Shown here one piece after another: positions 1 to 12,379 of a stretch of DNA of 64,000 bases. Source of the DNA: Liolophura sinensis. Its lineage: Eukaryota; Mollusca; Polyplacophora; Chitonida; Chitonidae. The stretch spans positions 83,124,644-83,188,643 of the forward strand of contig NC_088295.1 of NCBI RefSeq assembly GCF_032854445.1. The letters are read 5' to 3'. Each line of letters opens with the position of its first letter. The first letter of the stretch is position 1. The position numbers and the translations under genes were made by a program. The notes below the pieces were generated by a model. It searched no databases. It was not told the origin of the DNA and saw only the letters and a program-made list of their open reading frames with translations.

Positions 1-1294
1 GTAAACCAAATATGATCTCCCTTTCTGTTAATAATGTATTATAACGTATTTGTAATTCCCAGCGATCTGTATGGTAGAACTGAAGGCACAGGGTAGGCTG
101 CATAATTACAACACAACACTGTGCCTTACATGTCAAAGTTTGCAGAACATCTCTCTTCTTCTGGACAACAAGGGGAGGTAACCCAGTCAAAAAAGTCAAT
201 CATAGGCCATGTTTCTACCTATAGCAACTTGAGTGAGTTGATGGTCGATGGAAAACCCCATATAAAAGTGAACATTGAATTATTCACTCAGTGACGTACA
301 TATCAGCAGATATCTGGAAGTCTCAACATTATGCCATCAGCGATACAGCTCTTTCCCTACCTCATTCATCTAAAACGTTGGTCTCATTATATAATTGTCT
401 GTTTGTACCCTGAACATTGAGATTGCAGTTTTCGCAAGTTCAAATTCACCTCCTGGTAGTTCATCTGTAGACTTTAAGGCTAGATGATTGTCAGGTACGT
501 GTACCAGAGACGGACTGTGTTTTACTCTGGGCTCACTGGTTTCTTCCAGGCTCATCAGTTTCCTCCACCCATCAACTTAACTCATGACTCACCCGACTCA
601 AGCCATCATATAAAGTGATGAACATGTGAAATTTTTTTAGTATGCCATTAAAAACCAAACAAGTAAATGGAGAAAAACTTTAATCCTGTAAATATTGTTC
701 ATGTAACATAAGATATGTTAAAAGTTTGTTAATATGAAATAATGGGTGGAGTAAAATTTGAATTACCCTTGCAATAAAAGAAATATTACACAGTGTGAAG
801 TACATGTATATGCTTTATTTGTGAAGAAAATTCTGATACTGTTCACTAAAAATGATACCAAAAAATCTATGTATTGACCATACATCTTGATTTAAATTTT
901 TTTTTGTTGCAAGTCATTTATTTTTAAAAAGGTCAAGACAGGAATTATAACTGGATATTTTATGCCTGATACATATATAGGGTATAACAGTATCAGTGAG
1001 ATTTACCATGTTTACCTGGTCGTACCTGTAGCTATAATCGTAATAGGGGCCTCCGTGCTCAGTTGGTTAGCGCGCTAGCGTAGCGTAATGACCCAGAAGT
1101 CTCTCACCAATGCGGTCGGTGTGAGTTCAAGTCCAGCTCATGCTGGCTTCCTCTCCGGCCGTACGTGGGAAGGTCTGCCAGCAACCTGCGGATGGTCGTG
1201 GGTTTCCCCCGGGCTCTGCCTGGTTTCCACCCACCATAATGCTGGCCGCCGTCGTATAAGTGAAATATTCTTGAGTACGGCGTAAAACACCAAT

Positions 1295-1331
<37 letters not shown>

Positions 1332-1705
1332 ATCGTAATAAAGTGGTATTAGAGGTATTATGCCCCCTATCCACCCATACATTAGGAATTGGGTTCACTG
1401 TAATTCTTCTTATTTTTATGGACATCTGGTCTGCTTCTTTTAAACAATATACATAATGGTAACAGGAATACACAATTTCTCTTTACTCACATGCTTTGTG
1501 ATGTCAGTCCATCTAATCAACAACATCGTCATGTACATATTTTTACTTTTCCAAAAAACTGAGAGAGTAGTGAAATTTTTTGCTTACTTAATTAATATTT
1601 AGAAGAATTACAGTATGTCATTTATTTGTAACAGTCATGTTTTTGACGTGTAGACAGACATGAACAGCCATTTTGGGGTGATTTATTGGAAGTTTTTTGA
1701 TGCAG
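1..1705. other. Intron (or 5' flank) of the HSPBAP1-like gene
   Basis: No coding exon could be supported here. The first recognisable exon of the HSPBAP1-like gene begins at 1706 in codon phase 0 and starts in the middle of the JmjC fold, so the N-terminal exons must lie left of the window, and this stretch is probably intron. It holds one young full-length SINE (1046-1328) and otherwise AT-rich DNA. A short acceptor/donor-flanked stretch at about 145-176 was considered and does not fit the family sequence. Confidence 0.5.
1046..1328 (+). mobile_element. Full-length tRNA-derived SINE (family A) with intact target-site duplication
   Basis: The element has a tRNA-like head with an A-box-like 'agttggttagcgc' and a B-box-like 'gagttcaagtcc' (about 1125-1136), a body shared with more than ten other copies in the window, and the conserved 3' end 'attcttgagtacggcg' followed by a run of about 35 A. 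It is flanked by a perfect 12-bp direct repeat, ataatcgtaata, at 1034-1045 and 1329-1340. Perfect duplication plus a long uninterrupted A tail suggests a recent insertion. Confidence 0.9.
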
Positions 1706-4700
1706 GCTGTCAGTTGGAAACGGTTTGGATTTGCTGGCCAGTCGGGTAAGGATAGTACCATCTGGCTGGGCAGTGAGCATGCCTACACTGTGGGACATTA
1801 TGACACTTATGGCTGTAACCTGGTGGCACAGATCTCTGGGAGGTGAGTCAGCCTTCAATACAGGCAGTATTAAGAACTCAAAATTAAGGTAATCAAGAGG
1901 AAGAAAGTCCAAAGTAATTGGTGTGAGGAAACTTCAGAATTCATGCCTGATGAGTATATATATATCGATATGTTGATCCATCCAATCAAATCAAGGCTTA
2001 TCAAGAGTCGTGAGTGGTGTATGAAGAAATGTTTTTGATTGTGATTTACTCTAATCCATTTGCAACTTCATACTCGACTTATTACTAACAAGCATCATTT
2101 CATGCTCTCACAAAATTTCCCGTGTTATTGTGCTAGTAACATTACCACATCGCACGTACACGCATGAGTGGGTTGTGGGTGTTGTGATTGATTTGGCATT
2201 AGTGTCTCAAAATTCATTGGATATTCTTCTCTTCTTTAGGGTATGATATTAACAAGATATCTGAAGTAAACACTTCAACAAGACCAGTAGTATAATACAA
2301 AGGGATTTTGTAGAAAGGAGGCAGTTTGCATAACCATGTGGAAAATTGATTATTATTGCAAATTCTTGACAGATGCAGGTGTGACATATGGCTTCTTACT
2401 CACACGGACTCCTCCCTGCTGTTGTATTAGAGAGTAATGCATGGATCTTTAATGGCATTCTTGTTAGGCGGCCCAGACATTTGTTGTCGATATATTTCCC
2501 CCTCAGTCAGGCTAGTACAAATACTTGTACATGTACTATTATACAAATACACTCATACAACAGCCTGAATGTAGTTCCCAGTCTGAACATAGATCCCAGC
2601 CTCAATATAACTCGTTGTTTAGCATGCTAGCACAGTGTAATGACCCAGGAGTCTCTTACCAATGAGGTTGCTGTGAGTTCAAGTCCAGCTCATGCTGGCT
2701 CCCTCTCTGGTCGTAGATTGGAAGGTCTGCCAGCAACCTGCCCGATTTCCACCCACCATAATGCTGGCTGCCGTCGAATAAGTGAAATATTCTTGAGTAA
2801 GGTGTAAAACACCAGCCAAATAAATAAACAAATCAATATAGCTCCCAGCCTGAATATAGCTCCCAGTCTGAATATAGCTCCCATATTGAACATAGCTCTC
2901 AGTCTGAGCATAGATCCCAGCCTGAATATAGCTCCCAATCTGAATATAGATCCCAGTCTCCTATACCTCTTTGTCAGGTACATGTACATATATCCTGGGA
3001 GCTCTAGAGGCTTCCTCCAAACTCTGACCTGTTTCCCTTACCCCAAAAAATTACTGTTATAAATATATTGCATATGACATACTGGTACAGTCAAAAAAGA
3101 AAAATATGGACCTTTTTTGGTTTAATCACTCATCAGCATTTTATTTTTCTTTAGTTTTTTTCTTTTGACATTTGGACATTAAATGATTGACATCAAGTTT
3201 TATTATACAATAATGATACTTAAAGTAAAATGAGAAAAGTAACCGGTGGTATTTGATAAATTTTTTTGCCCTGGTGTCATATCAAGGTTGAATTTTCAAG
3301 ATTAGATTTCATTTGTTGAGTTAGTTAGTGTTAGCAGTAATCCTTGTCGGGTGCATGTTTGTCTTTTATAGTGGGTGTTCACTCCAAACACGTCGATCGT
3401 AATATTTGTTGTGTTGTATAAGAGTTCATGGAATGTCTCATATGTATGGTGTGACCTTCACCCTGTCCCTGAGCAGTGTCAGGGCTGGCTTTGTTTATCA
3501 CTCTGAATAATGCTGACAGAGATGACAGCTGGTAGGATAAGACCACTGTGGGATGGGCAGCTTAGGCTCCTTGCCACACACCTACATATCTTCTTAATCC
3601 ATCACATTAACTTTGGCTCCAGTGTCGGTCTAGTCCATGTACTGCCACCCCACCCCTCCCCCTCCCCCCACCTCATGCCTAAGTCATCCATCTTTAATAG
3701 AGGTCAAACATTGTGAATACCTTTATTTCATTTCTCTTGTCATACGTTTTAGGAAAGGTCAAATTTTTAATGTTTCATTCATACATGTGTGTGTAGCATC
3801 TCACAATATTAGGTTAAATTGTATTTAGCCTTGAAATATTGAATTTTGATGATGTGATGTTTAGGTTCCTCTATATCTGGGGTGTACAGATTACTTGAAG
3901 TTCAGACAGATTCATCAATGTTTATTTGCCCCCAACAAATTCACACGTCATTTAATGTACATCAGAGAAATGATTTGTTGAGCATACTAATTATTTATTT
4001 CACAAAACAAATCTTAGTACAGATATCATTATTTGTTTGTCTTCAGAAAAAGATGGATTTTATTTCCACCAGAGCAGACAGATCACCTGTACCCAACACG
4101 AGTCCCTTTTGAAGAATCCAGTGTCTTCAGTGATGTCAACATTACAAGACCAAACCTTCAAAAGTTTCCAAAATTAAAGGTATTTATGTATAAAGATGTA
4201 TCCTAATCCAATACTGACATTCCCACCCTTTGTTCTAATTGGTCAAGTGTACAATTCCAAACATTCACTGATCCAATAATAACTTCCCACTTTATGAATT
4301 TAAGCCAAACATAAATTGAAATATGCAAAGTATGTCTTCAGTTTCCATGCTCATTGGCAGTTACTAAATGCATAATTTCTCTGAGATTGAGTTAAAGGCT
4401 TAACAGTTTGATGATTTGTGCATATTACTTCTGGACATTGACTAATTAATATCTCCACATTCCCTGGCCTCACATGTAACACTCAGTTTACACCCTTTAT
4501 GTCAGCAATATTCACAGCAAAATCACAAAGTGCAGAGCTGATATACCCCCTGGTATGTACCTAAATAAAATGGCTCTCAGAATAGTTAGTAGTTTGTTTA
4601 CATTAGCATGTATGTTACATGGAGTTACAGGTATGCACCACATTATGTGATATTACAGCATAATTGGTGTTGTGGTGGTTGGTCTCTGATGACATGATAG

Positions 4701-5713
4701 TAACCCAATTCCTCAACCTTTTCACATATGAAAATGCAACTTTTAGTGAGGTTTATGCACCTCTTTACTTTGCTTTCAGAGACAAATTGACATTGGATGA
4801 GTTCACCAATTTCAGAATTTCACGAAAAGTTTAATTTTTTCATCTATGCAGAATAGTGTTCTCAGAATATGCTTGAATAAACACCTTGCAAACATGTTAA
4901 GAGGTTGAAGAATTACAGTGAAGTATATTTTGTTGTTATAGAAGACGACCCCATACCTAGTAACCCTTGAGGCTGGGGATGTATTACTGGTGCCCAGACA
5001 CTGGTGGCACTTTGTGCAGTGCCTAGAGCCAGCTGTCAGCATTAACACATGGATAAATCTGGTGAGTGGAAAGACTTTAACCATAAAAGTACTGTATTAA
5101 CATTCTGAAATTAATACCAGTCAACTCATGGTAAGGTGCCTTTGTTCAGTGATCTCATCGCCGTATGACAACACTAGGGCTAATCAGTGTATTTTAAGGT
5201 GAATGGGTATAAATTTTCCACAGAAGTTGATTTTTTCAGTCATCTAAAAATTCTTTACACTAAATATTTCAGGAGGTGAAAGTCGAAGGTGAAACGATTA
5301 TTAATTATTGTACACATGTAATTTAAACCTATCCATGTTTAACATACATTGATTAACCAGCCATTGCTGTAGTTTGATGATGTTATAGGACAAAAGTATG
5401 TGACTGAGATGTCGTAACACTGAACAGAGGTTGTGAGAAAGTAGTGTGAGAAAGTATGTGTGTATGACACAAGAAAGTACATGTAGCATGAGAGAGTCTT
5501 TTTGTGAAAGAAACTCTGATGGGAGAAGTCTGTGCTTTTTGAAGGTCTTTTGAGTATAAGAATGTGTGTGTTTTGTGAGAAAGTCTTTGACGTTAGGATG
5601 TATGTGTGAGAATTTCCTTGTGGTGTGATAATTTCTTTATGGTGGGAGAAACGTAGGGTGGTTTGAGAGCCTAATATATGGTGTGAGAAAGTCTGAGAAT
5701 TCCTTGTGGTAAA

Positions 5714-5772
<59 letters not shown>

Positions 5773-8700
5773 TAAATAAACAAGGCTTTGCTATCAAAGT
5801 AAACGGGTTTACTGGAACTGGCACATGTAAATGATCATGTATTATATTAAACAGTCTGTGGAGTATATGTAGTTTCTCTCCTGCTGTAATATTTCTACAC
5901 CCCTAGCCTTGCCCTCATGTTCAACCTCCAGCATGTCCCGACAACACATCAATCTGTTTTGTCTTCTAATGCTCAGTTTTTCAAGTGCTTTGATTGGTGA
6001 AGGTAACTGGGGGTTTGAATACTAATGATCTTCTGTTGTTAAGATAGGGAGGATGTTGCTGGGTGGTCAGCTGAAGAGCCATTCGCCTCTGCAATTGTTG
6101 ACCTGTCCTCTCACAGTACCATCATTGTGTCTTTATAATGCATCAATATTTGATCTGATTGAAAAGGTTAAGCACATAAGTCACGCTGTATTAAACAAAT
6201 CTTCCGGTTTGTCTCCGCTATATGACACAGATGTGGGTTAAGTCTGAGAACAAGAATGGATTTTTGTCACAAGGCTTTGACAAAGCCTGCAAGCTAAGCA
6301 GTTTGTACAACAACACCAGAGTTATACATTGTCGTTCATGTGTACTTACATAGTGAAAACTGTTTTGATGAGATTCAATAAAGTTTTGAATTATAAACTG
6401 TTTTAAACGGTAGCTCAGTTAAAGTGAAAGACAGCACCTGACTAATGTTCATGTCCTCTGAAAGACTACCGTTCATAGTATCTTAAACTGGGGGTATTAT
6501 ACATATTTCTTAGAATTTTTTCAATCCAGTAAAAGTTTAATGAAACTCCTTCTCAACACAGCTTCAGCATGTCTCCATTATGAAGGGCAAGGTGATGTCA
6601 CATGTATTCTAGCTGTCTAACATGGAAGGTATTTTCAGCATAATAGTCTAAGCAGTAGCCTATGACAGATACAAGTTGTGGACTTCGGCAATGAAGGCCC
6701 AAGTGATAAATTACATGTACATGTATATCACTGTTGATACGGTAGGCCTACCATATCACTTACATGGAACTTCAGCGACCCTGTTAAAATTGCCTGGCTG
6801 CAGATGCATGGCCGGGGTATTTTTGGTTCAGGTCATGGCCTCTGGAGGGGTAGTGCTTGTGATTTTGACCCCAATTAAATGTTTCCTATTGTAATTAAAT
6901 TTAAATTACAATAGTATTGTTGTACAACTAGATTCATGCTCAATTCTGAAACAAATGGAAATAATTTTAAGTAACAATGAGACTGATCTAGGTATTCGAC
7001 TGTCCCTGGATTTTATGCTTCAATTTGGCACCAGTGGCTTCTAAGATAAAAGCAGTGCTGACCTAGATATCTCGGTCATCAGTGAAGGGGCCTCCGCTTG
7101 AACACGGCATTTCCATAATTTTACTGTATTTTATAAAAGAAAAAAGATTACAAAATACCTATTGTATGCGAGAGACAGAGCAAAATTCAAATTCTTTAGT
7201 TGTAATAAATTCAGAGAAAAAAATTTTATCATTAATCATTTTTTTTCATCATTTTTAATTAATTTTAAATTGATCTTCTAATTCCCATAAACGTTCGGCT
7301 TTCCTAATGAATTGTGCACTGACTCTAATACTTGTTATGTATGAACTGCTGACTAAATGCTAAAATGAACGACAATAAAATATGTTCGGATAGATGAAGG
7401 TTGTTTGGGCCAAGACGGTATGCGACTGTCTGACATAATTTGTGATACCATTGTTGAATATTATACATCTTGTAAATCACCTGATTTTATGTCTGTGGGG
7501 GTTCCTAAGTGATAAAGACCTGCCCCACAACACTTTGTAAAATGGTTCTTCTAAGACATGTAACCATATCGTTGTAAACTATCTCAAAAAGATGTCTTAT
7601 GCAGTAGTTTTGTGTTGTCATGTCACTGCGTGGAGTAAATGGGTAAAGACTACGTCAGTCTGATATCAACGTGTTTGATTGGATAAAATTCTCAAGATGG
7701 CTGCCACAAATCACACCCGCCATTTGTACAGTATTGTCATTTTGTTCTACATGTTATTCAATGAAATCTCATTAAAGTAATAAAGTATGATACTTTTTAG
7801 AAAGCTTGACTAGCCAGGTGCTGTCCTGTCCTATAAAACACTATTTCTGAATATATCTGTTCAAAGTTAAGTATTTTGACAAATATTTTTCAGTCACTAC
7901 TAGAATTTGCCCTCAAGTGTTGGTTTAAATTTACACATTGACAGTAGACTTCAAATTAAAAAATTAATTTAATAGAAAAAAAGATTTAATCTGCAATAAA
8001 CTGTTTTTTCATGTTTTTCGTAGCCACCCATTTTGGATACTGTGAACATATATACATTATAATATTTAATTTACTCGTCCACGTTTCATTTCTGAGCTTT
8101 TCCTTTTATTTAGCCTTTTATAATTGTGTGAATTTGAAGCTTATGAGATTATCCAAATGTGATTTAAAAAGTGTTACTATTGAACTGAGGGAAGTTGACT
8201 ATGAGTACATATGCACTCACTGTGCTGAAGGCCATGGTCCCCTTCCCCTTCTTAATCCTAAACTAATCAATGAATCTGAGGATCAGTCAGCAGTGGTGGA
8301 GAGAAAGAGAATTTCTCGGGCAAGGGGAAGCAACTCTGTATTTAAAGCTTCATCATACATATAAAACTAAATATTTCTCAATATGTGATTAATGTGTAAC
8401 ACCAACCATAATGTCAGTAATTGTTTTATTTCTCCTCAGGTTTTCAAGAAAATTTCTTCAGAATTTCTTTACCTGAATTAATAATTGTTCTAATTACTGT
8501 TTTTGTGGCATAAATTTGTAATCTTTTGTAAAATGGTGTAAACACAAAGCACCCTCAGTGACCTAAAATTTCATCCATGACTAAGTTGCTGATTTTTCCA
8601 GATTCTGGAAGTTCATTTGTTTTAGAAAGGTGCTTTGAGAGATTGTTGGAAGGTAGAATGACATCCTACTGAGAAAATGTAAGCTTAAGCGCCATAAGTA

Positions 8701-11700
8701 ATATCTCATAACATTTATTTGCCTCCAAAAATGCACTTTGTGGTTGAATATTTAGGTCATTTTAATAGGGTATGTTGAGACCATCAAATATAAACAGACT
8801 ATGCTGGATATTTTTGACAAAAAAAATCAATCACCAAATGTCACAAAGTTTGTGTCCTGTTACATGCTTAAAAATATGGGTAACGAGGCCAGTGATTATA
8901 ACATGAATGTTAAGGCTATTACTAAATATACTTTCTGGCCGCTCAATCCCCGCCATCTGCACCAACACCCTCTGGGGTCACTTAGACAGTGTTCTGTGTA
9001 CACACAGCTAGACATCATCAATCATGTTGATTCACCACTCACACATTTGCTTTGTTTCACACATCAAGTACAAGTCTTGTTTTTTGGGCAGATGTGACCT
9101 ACATGTACATATATGCATAAGCCTAGTTGTCATTGCAGAGTGTCTTGCTAAAGTGCGACTTACAAAAACATGCAACTTCCTGTGAAATTGTTATTATTTA
9201 AATCGGTGAATCAGATCTGTTATAGACAGAGCATTGGGCTCAGACTACATCAGTTTAACAGATAAACCCATAATGTTAACACAAATACTTTGACCAGTAT
9301 TTCACCAGTCTCTATGTTTGTCTTGATGATTGAAAACTGCATCATTTGCGATGACTTCAACATACCCATAGATGTTTGTAAATAACTGATCTGTGAATGT
9401 TTTTCAATGTTTTGCCTAATCACCTCACTCCTAATTAGGGGCCTCCATGGCCGAGGGGGGTAGCACGCCAGCAAGGCACCATGACCCAGGAGCCCCCCAC
9501 CAATGTGGTCGCTGTGAGTTCAACTCCAACTCATGCTGACTTCTTCTTTGGTCATACGTGGGAAGGCCTGACATCAACCTGCAGATGGTCAAGGGTTTCC
9601 CCTGGCTCTGCCCAGTTTCTTGCCACCATAATGCTGGCCGCCGTCGTATAAGTGAAATATTCTTGAGTACAGTACAAAACACCAGTCAAATAATTAAATA
9701 AAATAAATGTAATAAAGCATTAAAACAAGATTATACATTTGACCAAGTGGGGGTGTAGTGTTCAAGATCTGATCTTTGCTTGCTCTCACCTGTATTATGT
9801 GTTTATACATTTAGTTGAGTTGGCAAGTTTTAGTAATTTATAACTAATTCTTAGCACATGCCTCAGGTATCATGAACTGATCGGCCCACCACTAGTACAA
9901 CCAGGTCACTGGTGAATAAGTGTGGGCAAATCTACTCCCCCTAGTTTTTGCCTTTCTCAATATGATTCATTGTATTCAACTAGAAAACCTCTGCTCATAT
10001 TTGTTATGGTGACTATCTGTGTCAAGGTAGTGCTTGCCTTGATATGTCTTGTTGTAAATCATAAACTATGGCTAAGTGAGGCACTTGTGTCCACTCAATC
10101 TGCAATTAACTGACACCTGCTTGTGATTGTTAATCACTTTGTCATCTCCACCTGGTTTGTGGTCGTTAACCTCTGATCACTTACACGTGGCATCATTAAA
10201 TCTTGACCACTGGTGACGTCTTGCATTGTCGAGTGTAGTGGGTTTGAAAAGTCCCTTTTTAAACAGATTTTTCTCTCATGTTGTAAGATTACCAGTTACA
10301 GCAGAGTGTTTATAAAGTATTACAGAGGATTAGAATGATAATGGCTCTTTTAGCATAAGATTATGCATATAAGATTGTTCAGAACATTTTATGAAGATAT
10401 GTAAATGAATGTTGTGAGCTGTACATATGTCGTCTTGTGCTCTTTGTCGAATTAGATAAAGGCTGTGTTATCCTCACTTGTATAGATTTTGGTTCAGGAC
10501 TGGATAAAGTGGAAGTTGACTGCTTAAAGTTAATGGTGGGTCTATGGATCACATTGACAATAATGCATGTCAGTGATGTAAAATCTTGTTTTTACTGCTT
10601 TTATTTTCACTTTCAAAAAGATAGTATGAAGAGCAGACCTATAAATTGTGTATGTTTTTAGTCTAATGTTTGTTCTTTGTGTGTAGTCAGACATAGTAAT
10701 CAGCCTATCTGTCTGTAACAGGATGTTGACCATGAGGCCAGAGTACAGGAGGCTCTAACACAGACCCTGGTCTGTGCTGTGCTTGCCAGCGACCCTAGGG
10801 AGGAGTCAAAGATCCTCAACCCTAACCAGGTAATCACTGTGCTGAAAACAACCTTTATGACCAGGTAAACGCTGTGCTGAAAACAACCTTTATGACCAGT
10901 TAAACACTGTGATGAAAACAACCTTTATGACCAGGTTTAATATTATTACCATACTGGCAACAACCCTTGTAAGCTGGTAAGGAAGCAAAAATCTTCCTTA
11001 CCAGCTTACATAAAAAGCTTAGCAAAAAGTTTTGTTAGTAAGTAAACACCATGCTGGCAACAATCTTTATAAGCAGGTAAACACTATGCTCGCAACCTTT
11101 ATATGCCGGCAAGCACTACATGTATACTGACAACAACCTTTATATGCCAGTAAGCACTACACGTATACTGACAACAACCTTTATATGCCAGTAAGCATGG
11201 CATGTAAACTGACAACAAGCTCTGTATACCAGTAAGCACTACATGTATACTGACATCAACCTTTATATCCAGGTAAGCATGACATGTATACTGACAACAA
11301 CCTTTATAAACAGGTGAACATTGTGGCAGCAACCTTTATATCCAGGTAAGCACTACATGTATACTGACAACAACCTTTATATGCCGGTCAGCACTACACA
11401 TATACTGCCAACAACCTTTGTAAACAGGTAAACATTGTGCTGGCAACCTTTATATGCCGGTAAGGACTACATGTATACTGACAACAACCTTTATATGCCG
11501 GTAAGCACTTCACGTATGCTGACAGCAACCTTTATAAACAGGTGAACACTGTAACGAGCTAAACACTATACTGACAACAGCCTTTACAAGCAGGAAAACA
11601 CTAATCTTGTAGGGGATGTCTTGCTCTTCATTTTTTGGAAGAGATTTACGGAATATATCTGTTGCAGGATTTTCTCTCACTGGAAGAAAATAAGGAAGCA

Positions 11701-12234
11701 ATCATTGGTGCCTTGAGAGAACAAATGAAAGCTAAGAAGGAGCCTGGGGGTGTAAGAAGCCTGGGAAAGGACGATTGCAGGTCTAACCCCCCCTCAGGGA
11801 AACTTCACACCAATGTGAAAGCTAACAAGAGAAAATGTGATGTTGAACTATCTACAGAAAGGAAAAGTTTAAAATACAGTGTAAGTAACAGTTGTCAAGA
11901 GGGATCAAATAAAGAACTGCATGAACAAATACATGTAGCTGACAAGGACACCATATGGAAGCAGCCAGAGGTAACACCCATTGAACCTTCAAGCTTCCAG
12001 GATTATTTGACTTTGATGAAGACTGATCAGATAGTAGGAGAGACGTCAGACTTCCCCACAACAAACCCTTATAAACCTGAACCAGTAGCAGGCTGTGATT
12101 CTTCTAGGCCCACACACAGCCCCCTAACACCGTTTAGTATCTCAACCAGAACTTTGCTCAATTGTTTTACTCATCCGCGTGTGATCTCTATGGTTTCAGA
12201 TCTTCTCCAGGACAGTGTAGATATCAATGTTTGA
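1706..12234 (+). CDS. HSPBAP1: HSPBAP1-like JmjC-domain protein (3' part of gene; five exons)
   Basis: Exons 1706-1842, 4047-4179, 4942-5061, 10722-10829 and 11668-12234 join in matching phases with GT-AG introns, giving 354 codons to the TGA at 12232. The sequence resembles vertebrate HSPB1-associated protein 1, a JmjC-fold protein related to FIH-type 2-oxoglutarate/iron dioxygenases. The first exon has the metal-binding HxD triad (GHYDTYGCNL), the second the RKRWILFPPE and YPTRVPFEESSVFS blocks, and the third the distal histidine region VPRHWWHFV followed by SINTWINL. The last exon is a long polar, probably disordered tail ending in a conserved helix-like block (FSISTRTLLNCF...VSDLLQD) that matches the family's C-terminus. 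N-terminal exons are outside the window. Because all three metal ligands are present, catalytic activity is plausible, but no substrate can be inferred. The 5.7-kb intron 5062-10721 carries AT repeats and a SINE; the last intron is a minisatellite. Confidence 0.88.
2561..2962 (+). repeat. 18-bp minisatellite split by a SINE
   Basis: Degenerate 18-bp units of the type gctcccagtctgaatata occur at 2561-2613 (about three units) and 2835-2962 (about seven units). The two blocks are one array separated by the SINE at 2614-2834. The array lies in the first visible intron of the HSPBAP1-like gene. Confidence 0.85.
2614..2834 (+). mobile_element. SINE family A, inserted in a minisatellite
   Basis: This copy starts inside the tRNA-like head (gttgtttagcatgct) and runs to the conserved tail and an AAATAAAT-type end. 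A 10-bp near-perfect target-site duplication, aatataactc at 2604-2613 and aatatagctc at 2835-2844, is itself part of the 18-bp minisatellite unit. Confidence 0.85.
4720..4915 (+). repeat. Interspersed repeat shared with 53300-53490
   Basis: The segment ending 'cagaatatgcttgaataaacaccttgc' (about 4862-4888) has a diverged second copy at about 53433-53469. Similarity continues upstream through a 'tttatgcac' block. The copy here ends about 30 bp before the 3' splice site of the HSPBAP1-like exon at 4942. Family identity is unknown. Confidence 0.6.
5390..5770. repeat. Degenerate GTGTGAGAAAGT repeats ending in an (AT)n tract
   Basis: From about 5400 to 5700 variants of 'gtgtgagaaagtatgtg' recur with irregular spacing. 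They are followed at about 5717-5770 by an uninterrupted AT dinucleotide tract of about 50 bp. The whole block is intronic; the open frame on the reverse strand here is a product of the repeat. Confidence 0.75.
9438..9705 (+). mobile_element. SINE family A, near full length
   Basis: The copy begins with the head 'ggggcctccatggccgag', has the B-box-like 'gtgagttcaactcc', and ends in the conserved 'agtgaaatattcttgagtac' block followed by an AATAAA-rich tail. It is more diverged than the copy at 1046 and sits in the HSPBAP1-like intron 5062-10721. Confidence 0.85.
10826..11600 (+). repeat. Minisatellite of ~32-42-bp units carrying donor-like CAGGTAA
   Basis: About nineteen units share the core 'ctgacaacaacctttat' followed by a variant of 'ccaggtaagcact'. 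The first unit begins at the real 5' splice site of the exon ending at 10829 (AACCAG|GTAATCACT), so the exon boundary lies inside the array. Several later units keep a good donor consensus (for example near 10863, 11274, 11345 and 11427). The array fills almost the whole 838-bp intron before the last exon and is interrupted by a hairpin at 10968-11010. Confidence 0.88.
10968..11010. repeat. Perfect 18-bp inverted repeat (hairpin)
   Basis: The arms 10968-10985 (tgtaagctggtaaggaag) and 10993-11010 are perfect reverse complements separated by a 7-nt loop, caaaaat. The hairpin sits between diverged units of the surrounding minisatellite. Confidence 0.9.
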
Positions 12235-12379
12235 TAATATTTTATTGTGGACAAAAAAATATTAACTGCTTTATCACTGATCAGTGTGAGCTAAAAAGGG
12301 TAAAGCACTAGATTGCAGGGATTGTCAGACTTGTGATTAATGAAGTGTGGTAGAATCAAGCTATCTCTGGTTTTAGGCA

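Noticed and set aside
1046-1140. tRNA gene
   Set aside because: A- and B-box-like motifs are present but no cloverleaf can be drawn and the segment is the head of a multi-copy SINE.
2690-2989. Minus-strand open frame with a repeated RLGAIF peptide
   Set aside because: Product of the 18-bp minisatellite and the adjacent SINE.
5339-5824. 161-codon open frame on the minus strand
   Set aside because: It is made of the GTGTGAGAAAGT repeats and the AT tract (Tyr-Ile runs), lies inside an intron of the HSPBAP1-like gene and matches no family.
8011-8364. 117-codon open frame
   Set aside because: It lies wholly inside an HSPBAP1-like intron, has a low-complexity hydrophobic start and no family resemblance or splice context.
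11099-11332. Open frame with repeated peptide on the minus strand
   Set aside because: It is the reverse translation of the donor-carrying minisatellite, with no independent support.
10826-11600. Possible CRISPR-like array
   Set aside because: Unit length is irregular, there are no constant repeats with unique spacers, and the array sits in a eukaryotic intron.
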